DNA of 64,000 nucleotides from Trichobilharzia regenti (lineage: Eukaryota > Platyhelminthes > Trematoda > Strigeidida > Schistosomatidae): NCBI GenBank assembly GCA_944472135.2, contig OX235263.1:83236721-83300720 (forward strand), written 5' to 3'. The notes beneath the pieces are model-generated. The model worked only from the letters and a program-made list of their open reading frames with translations, was not told the DNA's origin and did no database searches. Positions 55,387 to 64,000 of this stretch are shown piece after piece; within the stretch, counting starts at the first letter, position 1; each line of letters opens with the position of its first letter. A program made the position numbers and the translations under genes.

Positions 55387-56666
55387 ATAATAATAATCAT
55401 AATAATGTTTTACTTTATTCCAAAAACAGTACTTGGGATACAGATTGGAATTTTCAGCTTAATCACAATATTGCATCTAATTCCCTCAAATTATAAATAA
55501 AATTAATCACACAGAAACTTTTCCACATTTACAATAGAGGTAGTGTCAAAAACATGCAGCATATAAAATGGAAATAGCAATAATAATGATAACAGCTAGC
55601 GTAGTAATAATAATAATACAAGTGAAAATTGCCGTTGGCTTGTGTCACACAGTATTGGCAATGTGGTATAGAAATCCTAACATGTTTAAAAATATTGAAT
55701 ATAATGTTCTCTTTACATGATATGATGAAGGAAAAAAAATAAGTTACAGCCGTCATGGAGATAAGTTGGTGTTTGCAATTATGAGAGTAAAACAGAAAAG
55801 TAACAGGACCATAAATATAATAGAAGTAATAAAAGTAAAACTTGAAGGTATGTAAGGATGGATGGAGGAAATCGTTTATTTACTAGATGAAAGAAGGTTA
55901 GTTAATTCTTGCCTGACACTATTTTCATCACATAAAATACGTGCCAAGTATGGTATCATAGAATTCTTATACTTAGACGTGCGAGCATACAGTTTTCTGA
56001 AGTTACTCCTTGTTCTACCTGAGGAGATGCAAGGTGAAAGCTGAGGGTAAAGCGGATGCTCCAAGTCAGACAAAATCCCTTTAGCAAATTTATTGCACGA
56101 AGTCAAATGCCTATCGACAACGACGTTAACTATGTGGTCCACTGGGACACCACTCACTCTACTGACAGTCTTCAGTATTCTACGAATTGTGACATAGTCT
56201 TTTTTAAGCAAACCAGGAAAGAATAAGGGTGAGCAATAAAGAAGAATAGGTAGGATGCAAGAGTTTACGAACTGTAGGATGAGGGGTTGAGTTATACCCG
56301 AGTGTCTTAACTTCTTAATGTAAAATGTCAAGCGGAATATTTTACTGGAGATTGCTAAGACATGGGAAGACCAAGAGAGATCAGAAGAGAGAATGAGTCC
56401 AAGATACTTAATTTCTGATTTGATTCCAATATCATTGTCGTCAATTTTACAAGTGTCATGAGAATCGATGACTTCTTTTAACTGTCGTTTACATCTTAAG
56501 CTGAAATCAACAGTTTGACATTTAGAAGGATTCAGTTTAAGACAGTTAGACTCAGACCATTTGCTGACTTCAGATAGAAAGCTATTTATTTTAGTACAAT
56601 CTAGCTGGGAGTTAACAGCCATTGAAACCGTTAAATCATCAGCATACTTCACAAAGTTTATTTCAT
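55387..56666 (-). mobile_element. 5'-truncated CR1/Jockey-like LINE inserted in the PLE
   Basis: Removing this segment rejoins aaaattaggagta (ending 55386) with cgattacgat (starting 56667), as in the uninterrupted plus arm near 59890. The minus frame 56652-55876 (258 codons) starts right at the RT active site KYADDLTVSMAV and continues with KLNPSKCQTVDFS, KYLGLILSSDLSWSSHV and a C-terminal region ending in LTNLLSSSK. The 3' UTR ends in ATT-type triplets (55387-55402). No TSD is visible. The RT C-terminus type suggests CR1/Jockey group; the exact clade is unsure. Confidence 0.8.
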
Positions 56667-56748
56667 CGATTACGATCAGAATGAAGATGTGAAGTGAAGT
56701 GGAAAGAATTCAAGTGGTAAAATAAAATAAAAACTAGAAAGAAAATTA

Positions 56749-57631
56749 TTATGACCAAGGTAAATAAAGGGGTTTGACAAAACGCTTTTGAACACATAAT
56801 TTAGGTTTCTGTTCATGTATAGCTAAAGCTTCGGCTATGCATAAGTGCAGAAAACGTAAACTTTTGGATCGATTGGATTTTGCCATGTATATAACTTTGA
56901 AAGATGAATCACGTGGGGCTAAATGACCAGACTCTAACAGGTGATCACAAATAGACGACTTTGCAGTTCTACGTTCACCTTTCATTAACCAAACCGGATA
57001 GTGTTCAGCTACACGTTTTCGGAGATTACGCTTACAACGTCCAATATAAACAACTCCACAAGAGCAAGTAAAAGAGTAAATGCACATAGATGTGGACAAA
57101 AGCGGTAATCTATCCTTGACGTATTGTCTGATCATATTTCGGCTGGTAAAAACTAGTTGCAGGTCAGCTGCAGGGAAAGTACGTTTAATACATTTAGATA
57201 AACGATTTTTAATCAATTCTGAAATGGTGTCACCTTTGAATGCAAGACTCATAAACAGCTTTTTCTTTGGTACTGTGACTTGTCTCGGGGTGGATTCTTT
57301 CTTGATGTTACGTTCAATGAACCTTGTGGGATAACCATTATTAAGGAGATTTGATCGAAGGTTGTCTAGTTCCCTATCGATTGTCTCTGGAGAGCAGATT
57401 TTACGAATTCTTGAGCATAAGGAGTGATTAAGATTTCTCTTTCTCCCTAAAGGTACCCAACTGTTGAAGTTAGTGTACTGCCCAGTGAATGTTGGCTTTC
57501 GGTAAATCGACCTTAGAAGCGTTCCATTCTCTCTTCTATCTAGCTTAATATCAAGAAAGTGAAACGAAGAGTCCGACTCTTCTTCGATCGTGAAAAGCAA
57601 AGATGGGTGAGAACCATTAAATATTCTAGGA
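56749..57631 (-). pseudogene. PLE minus arm: RT end plus GIY-YIG endonuclease
   Basis: The frame from 57600 to 56749 (283 codons) is almost identical to the last 283 codons of the plus copy (differences such as DIKLD/DVKLD and NLNHS/NLIHS). It contains HFLDIKLDRREN, YRKPTFTGQYTNFNSW and the GIY-YIG motif CSCGVVYIGRCKRNLRKRVAEH. It begins after the RT YVDD motif and has no start codon, so it is a truncated partner and not a gene, although its frame has no stop. Confidence 0.85.
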
Positions 57632-59809
57632 ACGCGTCTTCCGGAACTTGAGAATAACGTATCTCAACGTAGGCATTTCTTGTTTGAACTGACAGAGACA
57701 GAATGTAGCCTGTTTGTGGATTATATTTCTGACGTTATAAAGAAACGATCTGAAGATGTTAAAATAAATATACTGAAAAGTTGTAAAACAATCGAGTCTC
57801 ACTTTAAGTTTCCGGATTCGCCAGAGAAATACGTTTTTAACTATTCTAATTTAACTTTGTCGGATATTCAAATGCAAATCCTATCTTTGGGTCTTAAGTT
57901 CTCTACTGTTTCGTCCAGAGTCAACGAATTAGACACAAAAGTTCAGTTTGAAAATCTCATGAATCAAACACATGACTTGAGTCCAATGTCCAGCGAAGAT
58001 GTTGAACAATTCAAATCTTCATTACTTCATTGTTATTACCAGTACCAAAGAACGCAAGGCAGACAACGACAAATGTTATCAAAAGAACACAAAAGACAAC
58101 TAAATGAATTGCTTAACAACAAAAACATAATACTGATTCGTCCAGACAAGGGATCAGGTATTGTTATTCTTAATCGTGATGATTATGTCAATAAATTATG
58201 TACCATCCTGAGTGATGAAGATAAATTTCTAAAATCACCTGATCAAAAGGACAAGACAGATAATATTGAGAAGGAATTATCTAAAACTTTGACGAAATTG
58301 AAGCAAGAATGCATCATTACTCCATATATGTATGAACAGCTTAAACCATCTGGTTCAACTATCCCTCGTTTATATGGTCTCCCAAAGGTGCACAAAGATG
58401 ATGTCCCTCTGCGACCTGTATTGGATATGCTGAATTCACCGTATCACTCTACCGCTAAATGGCTTGCGGAAATTCTGGAACCAGTTAGATTGAATCTATG
58501 TAAACATAGTCTTTCCGACACTTTTGACTTCGTCAGTTGTGTTGATGAAATTAATGTGACTGGTAAGCATATGATTTCGTTAGATATTTGTTCATTGTTC
58601 ACAAATGTACCACTAGTAGACACTATCTGCTATCTATGCGAGTATATTGAATCAAATAGCATGAACATTGGCTTACCAACTGATTATCTTAAACAACTAC
58701 TATTGAGATGCACACTGAATGTGCAATTTAGATTTAATGATGTCATCTACAACCAAAGAGATGGAGTCGCCATGGGGTCTCCTTTAGGACCGCTCTTAGC
58801 GGACGTTTTCATGGCTAGCTTAGAGAATGGCCCACTAAAGGAAACCATCGATAGTCTGTTTATGTATAAAAGATATGTTGATGATACCTTCATTGTATGT
58901 GATGAAAACACTTCAACTGCCGAACTTCTTAGAATATTTAATGGTTCTCACCCATCTTTGCTTTTCACGATCGAAGAAGAGTCGGATTCTTCGTTTCACT
59001 TTCTTGATGTTAAGCTAGATAGAAGAGAGAATGGAACGCTTCTAAGGTCGATTTACCGAAAGCCAACATTCACTGGGCAGTACACTAACTTCAACAGTTG
59101 GGTACCTTTAGGGAGAAAGAGAAATCTTATTCACTCCTTATGCTCCAGAATTCGTAAAATCTGCTCTCCAGAGACAATCGATAGGGAACTAGACAACCTT
59201 CGATCAAATCTCCTTAATAATGGTTATCCCACAAGGTTCATTGAACGTAACATCAAGAAAGAATCCACCCCGAGACAAGTCACAGTACCAAAGAAAAAGC
59301 TGTTTATGAGTCTTGCATTCAAAGGTGACACCATTTCAGAATTGATTAAAAATCGTTTATCTAAATGTATTAAACGTACTTTTCCTGCAGCTGACCTGCA
59401 ACTAGTTTTTACCAGCCGAAATATGATCAGACAATACGTCAAGGATAGATTACCGCTTTTGTCCACATCTATGTGCATTTACTCTTTTACTTGCTCTTGT
59501 GGAGCTGTTTATATTGGACGTTGTAAGCGTAATCTCCGAAAACGTGTAGCTGAACACTATCCGGTTTGGTTAATGAAAGGTGAACGTAGAACTGCAAAGT
59601 CGTCTATTTGTGATCACCTGTTAGAGTCTGGTCATTTAGCCCCACGTGATTCATCTTTCAAAGTTATATACATGGCAAAATCCAATCGATCCAAAAGTTT
59701 ACGTTTTCTGCACTTATGCATAGCCGAAGCTTTAGCTATACATGAACAGAAACCTAAATTATGTGTTCAAAAGCGTTTTGTCAAACCCCTTTATTTACCT
59801 TGGTCATAA
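57632..59809 (+). CDS. PLE polyprotein: RT with C-terminal GIY-YIG endonuclease, 5'-truncated
   Basis: About 725 codons without a stop. The first in-frame codons (ELENNVSQRRHFLFELTETE) have no ATG and start at the inversion junction, so roughly the first 100 residues of the family protein are missing; position 57680 is TTG. Markers in order: LIRPDKGSGIVIL (~residue 165), PRLYGLPKVHKDDVPLRPVLD (~245), SLDICSLFTNVP (~320), QRDGVAMGSPLGPLLADVF (~375), the active site YKRYVDDTFIV (~415), FHFLDVKLDRRE (~455), and GIY-YIG CSCGAVYIGRCKRNLRKRVAEH (~620-640), ending LYLPWS. RT and endonuclease core residues all look intact. It is the best-preserved retroelement ORF here, but without its N-terminus and start it is probably inactive. 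Confidence 0.9.
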   Translation, partial: TRLPELENNVSQRRHFLFELTETECSLFVDYISDVIKKRSEDVKINILKSCKTIESHFKFPDSPEKYVFNYSNLTLSDIQMQILSLGLKFSTVSSRVNELDTKVQFENLMNQTHDLSPMSSEDVEQFKSSLLHCYYQYQRTQGRQRQMLSKEHKRQLNELLNNKNIILIRPDKGSGIVILNRDDYVNKLCTILSDEDKFLKSPDQKDKTDNIEKELSKTLTKLKQECIITPYMYEQLKPSGSTIPRLYGLPKVHKDDVPLRPVLDMLNSPYHSTAKWLAEILEPVRLNLCKHSLSDTFDFVSCVDEINVTGKHMISLDICSLFTNVPLVDTICYLCEYIESNSMNIGLPTDYLKQLLLRCTLNVQFRFNDVIYNQRDGVAMGSPLGPLLADVFMASLENGPLKETIDSLFMYKRYVDDTFIVCDENTSTAELLRIFNGSHPSLLFTIEEESDSSFHFLDVKLDRRENGTLLRSIYRKPTFTGQYTNFNSWVPLGRKRNLIHSLCSRIRKICSPETIDRELDNLRSNLLNNGYPTRFIERNIKKESTPRQVTVPKKKLFMSLAFKGDTISELIKNRLSKCIKRTFPAADLQLVFTSRNMIRQYVKDRLPLLSTSMCIYSFTCSCGAVYIGRCKRNLRKRVAEHYPVWLMKGERRTAKSSICDHLLESGHLAPRDSSFKVIYMAKSNRSKSLRFLHLCIAEALAIHEQKPKLCVQKRFVKPLYLPWS

Positions 59810-60044
59810 TAATTTTCTTTCTAGTTTTTATTTTATTTTACCACTTGAATTCTTTCCACTTCACTTCACATCTTCATTCTTATCGTAATCGTACTCCTAA
59901 TTTTCATAATTTTTTAGACAACACTTGACATTTTTGTTATAGAACAATCTTTCATATTTTTGTAATTTATCCACTTCAACTCTACCTCTTATAACTTTTA
60001 TCACATATACGTACATTGACTGAGCATTTATTTAGACCTAGAAT

Positions 60045-60215
60045 GACGAATGACCCTGCTAAGTTCAATTGCCTAGGAAAAGCAGAGCTCACCCACTGTA
60101 CCGCATTCATTTGCATGTAATCACACACTGTAGGTTGGGTGGGACAGGGTGAGAGTATTAAAAAGTAATATAGCTAGACGGACAGAGAGAGAGGTTAATC
60201 GCTGGAGCTCTCCTT
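60045..60215 (+). pseudogene. Continuation of the old PLE after the insertion
   Basis: Aligns with the reverse complement of 37500-37700: the segments around gaaaagcagagctcaccca, gtaggttgggtgggacagg and agtattaaaaagtaatat match the post-YIG part of the second-family GIY-YIG fragment. It completes the split element begun at 53970. Confidence 0.65.
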
Positions 60216-61778
60216 ATCGATTCAACGCCGGACACGTACAGTCGGAATGACGCAATGGCTATACAGGAGTATGGAAAGTGACAATAAAGGGAAACTAGAG
60301 AGAGAGGGAATATATATATATGACAAATCGTGTAACTGTGTAACTATATTTATATGATTATGGATAATAATTTGTTCTCTAAGCTTCTTTCACTTAATGA
60401 TACTGCATCATTGGGTGTTATTTCAAATAAACTTATCTAATATGGGATTGCATTTCACCACAGTGCCCAAATTTTACAGTTGTATTAGTCGTCTAAAATT
60501 ACATGCAAAATCACTATTGAATCAAAAACACGTTTCCGAAATTGAATCAGGTATAAAGTACACCAAAATATCGGTACATTGATCAGTCAGTGATTTAATT
60601 CTCAATGAATTCGGTCAGTCAAGTTAGCAGTTTTGTTTCCAAAACAGGATACAGTGGGGTAGAGCTCTTCGAGTTAGTTTTGATCCCTATAGGCAATTAG
60701 TACGAAACCATGGTCCTAGGGTATCGTCTCCATAGACAGGGTGCACCTGAATATGGTGTCTGTGAGATTCAAATCTGGGTCACCGTATGATACACTCAAT
60801 GATGTTGCCACTGAACTACTTCCGTCCGTGACTAATCGCCTATAGGACTGTACTGATCGCTGGGGTACAGCAATTATTATGTTAACTGGTAGGATTTAGT
60901 CAGCACTGAACATTAAAGCTGACATACAAGGAAGTCGGTCCAAGTGATCACATCCCTAGAGGACAGAGGCCAAAATGTAATGCTTGTATGTATCAATCAA
61001 AGGTGTTTATTCTGTTTGTTATCCTTTCAGTTCTTTACTAAACTTTAAATGAATAGGTAACTTGTTCTTGTTAGTTACTCTCAGGGTGAACTCTTGGATC
61101 TGTATTGAGAAGTTTTATTTCTAAGAGGTAAATGTTTTGTATCTCATACTGGCAGAGGATCAAAATTGATTTTGTACTGTAAACCCTTGAAACTTAGGTC
61201 AGTCAGTCGGCTCAATGTCATAGTAGGATATCGTTAACCAGTTTGATGGAAACAGAACTCCTTGTTTTCTAATGTGCTTTGATTCTATTTTTTTAGTGTC
61301 ATTTTATCCTGAAATTCTTCTTTGAATCAACTAAATACTTCATCGAAGCCCATATATAAATCGTTTTTACAAACTCAAGTAGCATAATGTCTGTAAAATA
61401 GCACGATAGGCCTAACACAAACAGTGAATGAATGAATCGTGTTGTGAATTGTCAACAAATAAGATACTTTCATTTATCTCTCTCATTTGCAACAAACTAT
61501 CCATCTGCCGGTGTAATTTAAAAATTATTGGATCGAAGAAAAGAAATAAGCAGAATTCATTCGAAATTATCTACAATTCATCAGCCTATTTACAGTAGAA
61601 ATTAATAGACATTTAGTCATTCAGTGTAAGCGTTTATAAATATTTATTTATCATTATTTACATTTGTGTACAAACTATCATAATTCTCACAATATATTCA
61701 CATAACGATATGTCCAATGTAATTATAGATAAAAATTGGGAGTTACACTTCTTGCATATATTCTCATCATGAGGGCAT
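60216..61778. other. No recognised gene
   Basis: About 1.56 kb. A short (TA)n lies at 60311-60321. The stretch 60397-60582 (NLSNMGLHFTTVPKFYS, SLLNQKHVSEIE) weakly resembles a PLE N-terminal region but is not assigned. Near 60760 a gagattcaaatct hairpin resembles a degenerate T arm. Confidence 0.35.
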
Positions 61779-64000
61779 AGCTATTAATACACTGTTTTTA
61801 TTTCTGTGTGTGTACGCTGATGCATTTCTTTCTAAAGTAAACATTTCGATTTTTCATTTTGGTATCACCGTCATGCTGACTTTTTTCAATCAGTTTAACA
61901 TTTTCACAATGTCTTGACTACAATCGTACATTTTTATGGATGATTTTCTTTTAGGCGAATATTAATTAATGTACACCAGCATTGTGTACTTCTCTATAGA
62001 ATACCTTCAATGACTGTCTTATAATTATTTTCAACAAAACGACTTATCTTGAATTAGTTTTGTTCTCTGAGCTGGTTGATTTAATTGAGATTAATTTAAT
62101 TCGTCGTCATTCTAGACAACATCTTCGGTGCAGGTTTCAGCATAAAATGAGCTCATTTAAATTCATTCAGACATTTAGAAAAAAAATTGAGCAAAGAATA
62201 TCCTTTTTGATACTTTCCTCATCTGGCTCGACGATCATATATATATATATATATATATTGATCCTACCATATATAAAATATCTCTGAAATAACAACTAGA
62301 ATATTACAACCGTTTCAAATAGATATAGCCCACAAGCCAGCCAGCGCAATCAATTCATTCAATATTGTGCAAACCAAAAGATCCAAAAGAAAACGAAGAT
62401 AAAATTAATGCCAAATAAATTGTATCTATGAACTGCGATAAACATTACATCGTTGGTCAAAGTGGGCGTCCCCTTCAAATCCGAATCCAAGAACATAAAT
62501 TGGCTGTGAAAAGGCACAACATGTATTTGATATTATATTACATATATCATATTATTATTCTCTTGCGTTCTGAATGGAAAATAGGGCTTCAAAAACACAT
62601 CTCCACTTTGTTTTGTTATCTGACGTCCTCTTCATCTGGGTCCACGACTGGCCATACTCTCTCATCTCTTCCTCACACGATCTCCAAAATGTCACCCTCG
62701 CACCGACAACCCACTAGTCGCTTCCCACTTGGATTCCACTAGAGGGCCTGACGTGCGATGTCATTCGGTGGCCTCCTCAGTGTATGCCCGATCCATCTTC
62801 ACTTTCTCCTACATATTTGTTGAGGGGTCGGCTCTTGGTTGGTTTTCTTTATCGCCAGAATTTCGTGTTACTAATTCTTTCTGGCCATTTGATCTTCAGT
62901 ATGGAGCGAAGGCAGCTGTTGATGAAAGTCTGCAACCTGTTAGAAATCCTTTTCGTCACACACCAAGTTTCTGACATGCATAGAAGAATCGACTTCCAGT
63001 TGTGTTGAAGAGAATCCGAATCTTGTTCCTTATGCAGAGTGCGGAAGATTGCCAAACTGGTTTTAGGTTGGTGAAGGCATATCTTGCCTTTCCGATTCTG
63101 ACTTTGACATCTTAGTCCTTTCCCCCAGTAGTTAAAACGATGCTTCCCAGATAAGTGAGGGAGGCAACTTCAGTTAGGTCTTTCCCTTTGATGGTGATTG
63201 GTGCTGGTTGTTGCTGCTGTTGGTTGGCTGGTTATCTTCACCAACTGCGTCTTCTCTGTGTTCACCAACAGTCTTGCTTTCGCTGCCTCCTCAGCCAGCT
63301 TGTTGGTTTTCGCCTGCCTGGCTGTGTCTTCGAGTTTGTTTAACGTTACACATGTATCATCTGCGAAACTCAGATCTTCTAGAGTCTTCTTGTCGGTCGT
63401 CCGGCGTATTCCTGACTCCTCGCTCCCAACTCACAGTCTGACGGATAATCCAGTCCAGCACAATTAGGAATATCATCGGTGAAAGTGGGCAGCCTTGTTT
63501 TACTCCTGTCTTCACTTCAAACGCTCCTCTGAATTATCGGTTGTGGATCACCTGACACGTGAAATTGTCATAAAGCCAGCTGTTGAATGAGGTTGATAAA
63601 GATTTGGGCACTGCACGCCATAATGTTGAAGTAGTTCCCAAATTACTTCGCGGTAAACGTTGTCCGTCGAAGACCTTTTCAAAGTCGATGAAATTGAGCT
63701 AGAGAAAGGTTTGACCGCAATTCAGTGCCTTGTTGTGTGATGATGCATAGAGCTGCAATTTGATCAGCACATGATTTGCTTTTCCCGAATCCAGCATGTT
63801 CTGGTTGGTGGAGTTCTGCTTCAAGCACAACTTTTATTCTCTCCAGGATGACGCGACTTAATATTTTACTTGGAGTGGACAAGAACATTATTCCGTACCA
63901 GTTCTTGCACAAGCGTAAGTCACCTTCCTGTGGTAGTTTGACATAGTAGCCTCTCTTTCAACTAGTGGGTAGCTTTCTTTCTTTCCAAACTTCTTGAAAT
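61779..64000 (+). repeat. 2.2-kb near-identical duplication, copy 2
   Basis: Matches 50125-52346 at offset 11,654 bp and runs off the end of the window. It carries the same PLE scrap (62294-62524), the same (TA)n run (62236-62259) and the same broken RTE remnant. The solo Gypsy LTR that precedes copy 1 is absent upstream of copy 2. Confidence 0.93.
62544..64000 (-). pseudogene. RTE LINE remnant, duplicated copy
   Basis: Same frames and lesions as 50890-52346: CKNWYGIMFLSTPSKILSRVILERI near 63850-63912 and FINSCLRSILKIKWPERISN near 62860-62915. A substitution next to the FHRL block introduces a stop, shortening that piece compared with copy 1. It is truncated by the window edge. Confidence 0.8.

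Larger units (their letters stand above)
55003..60032. mobile_element. PLE composite insertion with 12-bp TSD and inverted arms
   Basis: The repeat tagacctagaat (54991-55002 and 60033-60044) flanks the segment, and removing it rejoins the older PLE (…HKNSARPRIS to its downstream part). Inside, two PLE copies face away from each other: a 5'-truncated minus copy (57631 down to 55003) and a longer plus copy (57632-60032). They are joined 5' to 5' at about 57632. Inverted 5'-truncated arms are a known PLE insertion structure. The minus arm was later hit by the LINE fragment at 55387-56666. Confidence 0.85.

Overview
The window looks like repeat-rich nuclear DNA of a schistosome or close trematode relative; no species is claimed. 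The evidence is SMα-type SINE sequence with hammerhead ribozyme motifs, Penelope-like elements (PLEs) with GIY-YIG endonucleases and hammerheads, RTE-, CR1-, Ty3/Gypsy- and BEL/Pao-type retroelements, and a host gene with a very short intron. There is no bacterial architecture: no operons, CRISPR, rRNA or Shine-Dalgarno starts.

Layout. (1) 1-13145: more than 33 head-to-tail copies of a 394-bp satellite; each unit has a tRNA-like Pol III promoter next to a decayed hammerhead. (2) 13146-23613: a rearranged BEL/Pao element with a truncated 5' LTR, two identical gag copies, two opposed ~1.2-kb end segments, and a truncated Ty3/Gypsy element between the gag copies. (3) 23614-26250: mostly unique sequence holding the one convincing host gene, a 71-residue VMA21-like V-ATPase assembly factor (25084-25353, two exons). 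(4) 26460-29540: a nearly complete CR1-type LINE on the minus strand. (5) 30440-36590: RTE-like remnants, a tRNA-Gly-derived SINE, and a head-to-tail PLE tandem whose junction carries a hammerhead with an intact core. (6) 37280-45470: a PLE remnant with an SMα-like SINE, then an RTE element (minus) invaded by a second RTE-like element (plus, 13-bp target-site duplication, TSD) and by a solo LTR. (7) 45470-50125: two further tRNA-derived SINEs, a possible unrecognised gene fragment at 46594-46966, an RTE fragment and a solo Gypsy LTR. (8) 50125-64000: a 2.2-kb near-identical duplication (50125-52346 and 61779-64000) around a nest in which a 5.0-kb PLE composite with a 12-bp TSD sits inside an older PLE and itself contains a CR1/Jockey-like fragment.

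Apart from VMA21 and perhaps the 46.6-kb fragment, essentially all coding potential belongs to retroelements. The recurring theme is the link between self-cleaving RNA motifs and retroelements: SMα-type hammerheads in the satellite and two SINE copies, and an apparently complete hammerhead in the terminal repeats of one PLE family. All functional statements rest on motifs and family resemblance read by eye.
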